DNA of 11,345 nucleotides from contig DEQC01000010.1 of the NCBI GenBank assembly GCA_002359055.1, positions 1-11,345 of the forward strand, in the 5' to 3' direction. The position numbers and the translations under genes were made by a program. This stretch comes from Flavobacteriales bacterium UBA3376. Its GTDB lineage: Bacteria; Bacteroidota; Bacteroidia; Flavobacteriales; Weeksellaceae. Under the pieces are notes generated by a model. The model had not been told where the DNA came from, made no database searches, and worked only from the letters and a program-made list of their open reading frames with translations. Every line of letters begins with the position of its first letter. The stretch's first letter is position 1. Below, in pieces: positions 6,589 through 11,345 of the stretch.

Positions 6589-7416
6589 ATGGGAGAGGAA
6601 AAAGAAATGTCACTCTTGGGGCATATTTATGAATTGAGAATTCATTTGGTGCGTTCTGGAATTGCTATCATTGTTGCAGGAGTGATTTGTGGAATTTTTT
6701 GGGGATTTATTAGCAATAATTTTATCATGGCACCTTTGAGTTCAGAGTTTGCAACTTATCAAATCTTAAACTCGTTGGGCGAAGCTGTTGGAATTGGACC
6801 GATTTATCCGGAAGCATTTGATTATAGACAAGAACTTAAAAACTTGGCTCCTGTAGGTCAAATAACTGCACAAATCTATACGATTTTGATCTGTGGATTG
6901 ATATTAGCCATTCCATATATCGTTTTTGAAATTTGGAGGTTTATCAAACCAGGTTTGACTGCAAACGAAAAGAAATATACCCACGGAGCAGTGTTTGGAA
7001 TCACTTTCTTCTTTTTGATGGGAGTGTTGTTTAGCTATTATCTAATATTGCCATTTTCAATTTCTTTTTTGTTTGTTTATGATCCCTTTGGCGTTCCGAA
7101 CGAATGGACTTTACCGAGTTATACATCGCTATTTGTAAAAACCTTGTTAGGTATGGGGTTGATGTTCCTGTTTCCTGTATTTGCTTATTTCTTTGCAAGA
7201 GTTGGTGTGCTTTCTCCTCAGTTTTTAAGAACCTATAGAAGACATGCAGTGGTTGTGATTATGGTGATTGCTGCTATCATTACACCTTCTGATATTATGA
7301 GTATGGTCATTGCGGCTTTGCCATTGTTGGGGTTGTATGAATTGAGTATTTGGATAGTGAGTTATGTTTTCAATAAACAATTAAAAGAAGAAGCAAAGGA
7401 TTTGGTCAAAAAATGA
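6589..7416 (+). CDS. tatC: Sec-independent protein translocase subunit TatC
   Basis: TatC is the receptor for twin-arginine signal peptides in the cytoplasmic membrane and the core of the Tat export system for folded proteins. The 275 residues give the six-helix pattern of the family. Recognisable landmarks are H-I-Y-E-L-R near the N-terminus, Pro49 in A-P-L (Pro48 of E. coli), F-E-I-W-R-F-I-K-P-G-L with Glu114 (Glu103 of E. coli), and T-P-S-D-I with Asp235 (Asp211). Two normally polar intramembrane positions differ: the F-E-x-P glutamate is Leu194 (F-L-F-P), and the Gln215 equivalent is Met239. The loop between helices 1 and 2 is long (about residues 50-90). Met7 is an alternative start, giving M-S-L-L-G-H. 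The stop of kdsD lies three bases upstream, so the two are probably cotranscribed. No tatA or tatB gene is present in this window. Confidence 0.95.
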   Translation: MGEEKEMSLLGHIYELRIHLVRSGIAIIVAGVICGIFWGFISNNFIMAPLSSEFATYQILNSLGEAVGIGPIYPEAFDYRQELKNLAPVGQITAQIYTILICGLILAIPYIVFEIWRFIKPGLTANEKKYTHGAVFGITFFFLMGVLFSYYLILPFSISFLFVYDPFGVPNEWTLPSYTSLFVKTLLGMGLMFLFPVFAYFFARVGVLSPQFLRTYRRHAVVVIMVIAAIITPSDIMSMVIAALPLLGLYELSIWIVSYVFNKQLKEEAKDLVKK

Positions 7417-7562
7417 TAAAAATCTTATGGGTGTTATGCTTGCATAGTAAAATAAATTGTTAAATTTACAAACTCATAAAGTTGATTTTAAACGCATAGC
7501 AAATGCGATTTTGGAATTTGAATTGAAATTAAGTTAATTAAGAACGATAAAATTAAAATAAT
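7417..7562 (+). promoter_or_regulatory. tatC-etfB intergenic region with two small hairpins and a weak promoter candidate
   Basis: This 146-bp AT-rich gap precedes the etf operon. It holds two small inverted repeats: TATGCTTGCATA at 7435-7446, and CGCAT-AGCAA-ATGCG at 7493-7507. The two share the hexamer GCATAG. Neither is followed by a proper T-tract; the second has only ATTTTGG after it, so I do not call a terminator for tatC. A possible Bacteroidetes promoter is TTG at 7440-7442, an 18-base spacer, and TAAATTTA at 7461-7468 (one mismatch to TAnnTTTG). The etfB start is preceded by an A/T-rich stretch rather than a Shine-Dalgarno sequence, as is usual in this phylum. Confidence 0.25.
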
Positions 7563-8309
7563 ATGAAGATTTTAGTATGTATCAGTAGTGTTCCCGATAC
7601 TACGGCGAGAATAAATTTCACTAGTGACGGAAAGGAATTTGACAAAAACGGAGTTCAGTTTGTGATCAATCCACATGATGAGTTCTGTTTGACACGTGCT
7701 GTACAATTGCAAGAAACTCAAGGTGCAACTGTAACTGTAGTTACTGTAGGTGACGCTTCAGTTGAGCCAGTGATGAGAAAAGCTTTAGCAATCGGAGCAA
7801 ATGATGCAATTCGTGTAGATGGAGATGCAAGAGATGCAGTAGGAGTAGCGACTCAAATTGCAAAAGTAGCAAAAGAAGGTGCGTATGACATCATTCTTAC
7901 AGGTCGTGAATCCATAGATTATAACGGAGGGGAAGTTCCAGGTTTTGTTGCAGGAATGTTGGACTATGCATTTGTAAACGGTTGTATCAATTTGGAAGTA
8001 GAAGGAAATACTGTTACCGCAGTTAGAGATATCGACGGTGGACATCAAACCGTTTCAGCTAATTTCCCAGTGGTAATTGCTGGTCAAAATGGGTTAGTTC
8101 CTGAGGCTGATTTGAGAATTCCAAATATGAGAGGTATTATGTCGGCAAGAACAAAACCATTGAACGTAGTTCCAGCAGAAGCAGCAGGTTCTAAACTAAA
8201 TGTTGTTGGATATGTGAAGCCTGAAGAGCGTGGAAGTGTAACCATGATTGATAAAGACAATGTGGGTGAGTTGGTGAGATTGTTGCACGAAGAAGCGAAA
8301 GTTATTTAA
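7563..8309 (+). CDS. etfB: Electron transfer flavoprotein subunit beta
   Basis: EtfB pairs with EtfA as a soluble heterodimer that carries electrons from acyl-CoA and other dehydrogenases to the membrane ETF:quinone oxidoreductase. The 248-residue length is standard. The N-terminus M-K-I-L-V-C-I-S-S-V-P-D and the segment N-P-H-D-E-F are typical. The nucleotide-binding part reads L-T-G-R-E-S-I-D-Y-N-G-G. The family signature near residues 181-198 reads L-R-I-P-N-M-R-G-I-M-S-A-R-T-K-P. This subunit normally holds a structural AMP, or a second FAD in bifurcating forms; which applies here cannot be settled by eye. etfA follows after 21 bases in the same orientation, and the pair shares one terminator downstream, so etfBA is an operon. 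Confidence 0.96.
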   Translation: MKILVCISSVPDTTARINFTSDGKEFDKNGVQFVINPHDEFCLTRAVQLQETQGATVTVVTVGDASVEPVMRKALAIGANDAIRVDGDARDAVGVATQIAKVAKEGAYDIILTGRESIDYNGGEVPGFVAGMLDYAFVNGCINLEVEGNTVTAVRDIDGGHQTVSANFPVVIAGQNGLVPEADLRIPNMRGIMSARTKPLNVVPAEAAGSKLNVVGYVKPEERGSVTMIDKDNVGELVRLLHEEAKVI

Positions 8310-8330
8310 TCATTTCAAAAAATTAGAAAA

Positions 8331-9290
8331 ATGTCAATTTTAGTATACGCAGAGTCTCAAGACGGAAAATATAAAAAAGCAGCATTTGAAGCGATTTCTT
8401 ATGCTAAATCAATTGCTGAACAATCAGGAGATACAGTTACAGCTGTTGCTATCAACGCAACTGATTCTTCTGATGTTTTGTACAAATACGGAGCGAATAA
8501 AGTCTTGAAAGTTAATTCAGATACTTTCAACAACTTTACGCCTGAAACTTATGCCAAAGCTTTGGCTGAATTAAAAGATGGTGATACTATTGTTTTGCCT
8601 GCAACTTTGGATGCATCAACTTTTGCACCTTTGTTGGCTTTGAAAACTGATGCAACTTTGGTGACTAACTTGATTGCAGCACCGACCAATGTTGCTCCAT
8701 TTACAGCTGAAAGAAGAGCCTTCTCTGGAAAAGGAATTGAAACAGTTGAAGTGACAGAAGGGGCGAAGGTTATTACCGTTTTACAAAATGCTTTTGGAGT
8801 TAAAGAAAATCCAGTGGACGGAACGGAAGAAGAAGCAAATGTTTCTGTGAGTGAAAGCGATTCGAAATTAAATGTTGTAAAAGTAGAACAAGCCTCAACC
8901 GGAAAAATCGATTTGAATGAAGCTGAAGTTGTAGTTTCTGCAGGTCGTGGATTGAAAGGTCCTGAGAATTGGGGAATGATCGAGGAATTGGCTGATTTAT
9001 TAGGAGCAGCGACCGCTTGTTCAAAACCTGTAAGTGATGTGGGTTGGAGGCCTCACGAAGAACACGTTGGGCAAACTGGTAAAGCCATAGCGCCAAACTT
9101 ATATATCGCTATCGGTATTTCCGGTGCTATTCAGCATTTGGCTGGAGTTAACTCATCAAAAACTATTGTAGTCATCAATAGCGATGCTGAAGCTCCATTC
9201 TTTAAAGCGGCTGACTATGGAATTGTAGGAGATGCATTCGAAGTAGTTCCTAAGTTAATTGAAGAAGTAAAAAAGTTTAAGGGAGCGTAA
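8331..9290 (+). CDS. etfA: Electron transfer flavoprotein subunit alpha
   Basis: EtfA supplies the FAD domain that carries the redox-active flavin of the ETF heterodimer. It has 319 residues, a normal bacterial length. The N-terminal domain (about 1-190) has the alpha/beta fold shared with EtfB. The C-terminal FAD domain shows V-V-S-A-G-R-G-L-K-G-P, then V-G-Q-T-G-K, then A-I-G-I-S-G-A-I-Q-H-L-A-G, and the closing N-S-D-A-E-A-P-F-F. The position that in human and many bacterial ETFs is Arg (S-R-A-A-V-D, contacting the isoalloxazine ring) is Lys232 here (S-K-P-V-S-D). The ATG is preceded by an A-rich leader without a Shine-Dalgarno sequence. A clear intrinsic terminator lies 27 bases after the stop. 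Confidence 0.97.
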   Translation: MSILVYAESQDGKYKKAAFEAISYAKSIAEQSGDTVTAVAINATDSSDVLYKYGANKVLKVNSDTFNNFTPETYAKALAELKDGDTIVLPATLDASTFAPLLALKTDATLVTNLIAAPTNVAPFTAERRAFSGKGIETVEVTEGAKVITVLQNAFGVKENPVDGTEEEANVSVSESDSKLNVVKVEQASTGKIDLNEAEVVVSAGRGLKGPENWGMIEELADLLGAATACSKPVSDVGWRPHEEHVGQTGKAIAPNLYIAIGISGAIQHLAGVNSSKTIVVINSDAEAPFFKAADYGIVGDAFEVVPKLIEEVKKFKGA

Positions 9291-9316
9291 TTCTCTTAAA
9301 ATGTTGATAATGTTGG

Positions 9317-9347
9317 AATCTGATCACTGAAGTGGTCAGATTTTTTT
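9317..9347 (+). terminator. Intrinsic terminator of the etfBA operon
   Basis: An 11-bp stem pairs 9317-9327 with 9332-9342, with one T-G wobble (9324/9335) and a TGAA tetraloop at 9328-9331. The downstream arm runs into seven consecutive T at 9341-9347. It sits 27 bases past the etfA stop and points in the direction of etfBA transcription. This is the strongest terminator-like structure I found in the window. Confidence 0.88.
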
Positions 9348-9414
9348 ATGCAACTAACTAATTTTAATAAGAAAAATTTTCCTAAATTGAAGATTTTATT
9401 AGATTTACACACAG

Positions 9415-10026
9415 ATGGAGAATTTAGTGAAATTAAATATTAAAGGTATATCATACAGCCAAACCCAAACGGGGGCTTATGCTTTAATATTAGAAGAGGA
9501 ATTGGGCCAAAGAAAACTACCTATTATCATCGGTGGATTTGAAGCGCAGTCGATTGCATTGGCCTTAGAAAGAGATATAAAAACACCCAGACCATTGACG
9601 CATGATTTATTTGTATCGATAGGTTTAGCTTTTGATTTTTTTGTAAAAGCTGTGTATATACACAAACTCGAAGATGGAGTTTTTTATTCCAATATTCTTA
9701 TCGAAAATGGCGATGGTAAAGAAGAGGAAATTGATTCCAGAACTTCGGATGCAATTGCTTTGGCCATTCGTTTTGATGCTCCTATTTATGCTTTAGAAAC
9801 AGTCATGGAAAAGGCGGGGATTTATCTTGAAGTCCAAGAGCAGGAAGAAAAAACCATAGAAGAAGCCATCAAGGAAATCGAAAAAGAAATCATTCAACAA
9901 GATAAAGGTCTTGACTTGTCAAAGAAAACCAAAGAAGAGTTAGAAAAAGAAATGAAAGAAGCGGTGAAAAAAGAAGACTATGAATTGGCCGCTCGACTAA
10001 GAGACGAATTGGATAAAAGATCATAA
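9415..10026 (+). CDS. Bifunctional nuclease (BFN/DUF151) domain protein with C-terminal UVR motif
   Basis: This 203-residue cytosolic protein has two parts. Residues 1 to about 135 are a BFN domain (DUF151), with L-P-I-I-I-G-G-F-E-A-Q-S-I-A, R-P-L-T-H-D-L and S-D-A-I-A-L-A-I-R as the family's conserved blocks. A charged helical linker follows (about 136-167). Residues 168-203 then form a UvrB/UvrC-type UVR motif (E-E-L-E-K-E-M, then D-Y-E-L-A-A-R-L-R-D-E-L). Proteins with a BFN domain have been reported to have DNase and RNase activity in plants; the bacterial role is not well established. The UVR motif suggests a protein-protein contact of the UvrB-UvrC or McsA kind. The gene follows the etfA terminator, so it should have its own promoter. 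TAGATTTA at 9400-9407 is a weak -7 match very near the ATG. The permease gene begins 15 bases after the stop. Confidence 0.9.
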   Translation: MENLVKLNIKGISYSQTQTGAYALILEEELGQRKLPIIIGGFEAQSIALALERDIKTPRPLTHDLFVSIGLAFDFFVKAVYIHKLEDGVFYSNILIENGDGKEEEIDSRTSDAIALAIRFDAPIYALETVMEKAGIYLEVQEQEEKTIEEAIKEIEKEIIQQDKGLDLSKKTKEELEKEMKEAVKKEDYELAARLRDELDKRS

Positions 10027-10041
10027 AACACAAATAAATAT

Positions 10042-11345
10042 ATGTCAATAAAACTGCGTTTAACGCTGATGAACTTCCTGCAGTTTGCAGTATGGGGAGC
10101 GTATTTGACCTCGATGGGCAACTATTTAGGGTCAATTGGTATGAGTGAAAAAATTGGCCTTTTTTATGCGATGCAAGGAGTTGTGTCGATTTTTATGCCT
10201 GCATTGTTGGGAATAGTTGCAGATCGATGGGTTCCCGCTCAAAAATTATTAGGAATTTGTCACGGTATCGCAGCTGTCTTTTTAGGAGCCGCTGGTTATT
10301 ATGGAATGTCAACAGGTGTAGATGCGAGTTTTGGAATTTTGTTTAGCTTATATTCAATCAGTGTAGCATTTTATATGCCCACCATCGCCTTGTCCAATTC
10401 AACCGCTTATGCAGTTTTAACCAATAATGGATATGATACTGTAAAAACTTTTCCGCCGATTAGAACGGTGGGAACTGTTGGTTTTATAATTGCTATGTTG
10501 TTTGTCAACTATGCAGGTATTCTAAATGGACAATTTACATTTAATTTCCAAAATCAAACCAATTTCCCAAGCTTTCAAAATGGATATGAACAGTTCTTTG
10601 TTTCGGCTATATTGGGAATGATGTTGATGGTTTATTCGTTCACACTTCCTAATGTTAAAACGTCCAATGCTGGAGAAAAGAAAACCTTGTATCAAGCTTT
10701 GGGATTAGAAGCATTTTCGCTTTTCAAACAAAAGAGAATGGCGATTTTCTTTATTTTTTCAATGTTGTTAGGAGTTTCACTCCAAATTACAAATGGTTAT
10801 GGTACTCCGTTTATAAGTACTTTTAAAAATATACCTGAATTTGCTGAAACTTGGGGAGCTAATAATGCAAATGCCTTGATTTCTTTGTCGCAAATCTCAG
10901 AAGCTGCTTGTATCCTGTTAATTCCATTTGTTTTGAAAAGATATGGAATCAAAAAAGTAATGTTGATGTCGATGTTCGCTTGGTTCCTTAGATTTTTACT
11001 GTTTGGCTTAGGGGATCCAGGATCTGGAGTTTGGATGTTTGTTTTGTCGATGATAGTTTACGGAATTGCCTTTGACTTTTTCAATGTTTCAGGTTCTCTT
11101 TTCGTCGATGCAGAAACCGACAAAACTATAAGATCAAGTGCTCAAGGTGTATTTATGATGATGACCAATGGTTTTGGAGCTACTATAGGTATGTTGGGCG
11201 CAGGTGCCGTGGTTAATTATTATGTTTACTCAAAAACAGATCCAATGGAAATGTTGGCTGGATGGGAAACTTCATGGTATATATTTGCAGCTTATGCTTT
11301 GGTGGTAATGATTTTATTTGCGCTGCTTTTCAAATACAAACACGA
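10042..11345 (+). CDS. nupG: NupG-type nucleoside/H+ symporter (MFS), 3' end cut by window edge
   Basis: The reading frame runs open for 434 codons from ATG at 10042 to the window edge and encodes a protein of the nucleoside:H+ symporter family with about twelve membrane helices. It aligns closely with E. coli NupG. The residues I recall as nucleoside-contacting in E. coli NupG (Arg136, Thr140, Phe143, Gln225, Asn228, Gln261, Glu264, Tyr318, Phe322) match Arg141, Thr145, Phe148, Gln248, Asn251, Gln284, Glu287, Tyr340 and Phe344 here. The F-D-F-F-N-V-S-G block and the M-M-M-T-N-G-F-G block are also typical. The last visible residues, F-K-Y-K-H, correspond to the extreme C-terminus of NupG, so only a short tail should be missing. 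It imports nucleosides across the inner membrane for salvage and probably shares a transcript with the BFN gene 15 bases upstream. Confidence 0.93.
   Translation, partial: MSIKLRLTLMNFLQFAVWGAYLTSMGNYLGSIGMSEKIGLFYAMQGVVSIFMPALLGIVADRWVPAQKLLGICHGIAAVFLGAAGYYGMSTGVDASFGILFSLYSISVAFYMPTIALSNSTAYAVLTNNGYDTVKTFPPIRTVGTVGFIIAMLFVNYAGILNGQFTFNFQNQTNFPSFQNGYEQFFVSAILGMMLMVYSFTLPNVKTSNAGEKKTLYQALGLEAFSLFKQKRMAIFFIFSMLLGVSLQITNGYGTPFISTFKNIPEFAETWGANNANALISLSQISEAACILLIPFVLKRYGIKKVMLMSMFAWFLRFLLFGLGDPGSGVWMFVLSMIVYGIAFDFFNVSGSLFVDAETDKTIRSSAQGVFMMMTNGFGATIGMLGAGAVVNYYVYSKTDPMEMLAGWETSWYIFAAYALVVMILFALLFKYKH

Noticed and set aside
7493..7514. Hairpin CGCAT-AGCAA-ATGCG as a terminator for tatC
   Set aside because: The stem is only 5 bp and the following bases are ATTTTGG, not a T-tract, so it does not meet the standard for an intrinsic terminator.
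1..11345. Mobile element, CRISPR array, toxin-antitoxin, defence system or biosynthetic cluster
   Set aside because: Nearly all the DNA is taken up by recognised core genes with short gaps (the longest is 152 bp). I saw no transposase, integrase, spaced direct repeats or unknown multi-gene cassette.

Overview
The window is a compact, AT-rich stretch of chromosome from a Bacteroidetes bacterium, most likely in the Flavobacteriia. The evidence for this is the protein families themselves. They include a RecQ with a C-terminal helix-turn-helix-like extension and a degenerate zinc site, a BT0820-type HAD protein, and a BFN-nuclease/UVR fusion next to a NupG-type permease. The translation starts fit too: they are A/T-rich and mostly lack a Shine-Dalgarno sequence. 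Genus and species cannot be read from this sequence.

Layout. Positions 67-5455 hold a five-gene block on the minus strand. In transcription order it is recQ (DNA repair helicase), gpmI (glycolytic phosphoglycerate mutase), a small HAD phosphatase-like protein, map (methionine aminopeptidase) and dagK (diacylglycerol/undecaprenol kinase). Gaps are 37, 37, -4 and 0 bases, so the block can be a single transcription unit. Positions 1-66 are too short to assign. A 152-bp AT-rich divergent intergenic region (5456-5607) separates this block from the plus-strand genes.

The plus strand starts with kdsD (arabinose-5-phosphate isomerase, first step of Kdo synthesis for LPS; TTG start) and tatC (core of the Tat translocase) only 3 bases later. 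A 146-bp gap follows, then etfB-etfA (electron transfer flavoprotein), which ends in a clear intrinsic terminator at 9317-9347. After another gap comes a bifunctional-nuclease-domain protein with a UVR motif. Fifteen bases further on is a NupG-type nucleoside/H+ symporter that runs off the window only a few residues short of its expected end.

Functionally the region is housekeeping: central carbon metabolism, N-terminal protein maturation, lipid recycling, envelope biogenesis, protein export, electron transfer and nucleoside uptake. I saw no mobile element, CRISPR array, RNA gene, defence system or biosynthetic cluster, and I do not claim a new multi-gene system. The most interesting signals are inside known proteins. 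TatC lacks two normally conserved polar intramembrane residues (Glu170 and Gln215 positions of E. coli). RecQ has none of the four zinc-ligand cysteines. EtfA has Lys where the flavin-contacting Arg is usual. There is also an inverted repeat in the recQ/kdsD divergent promoter region.
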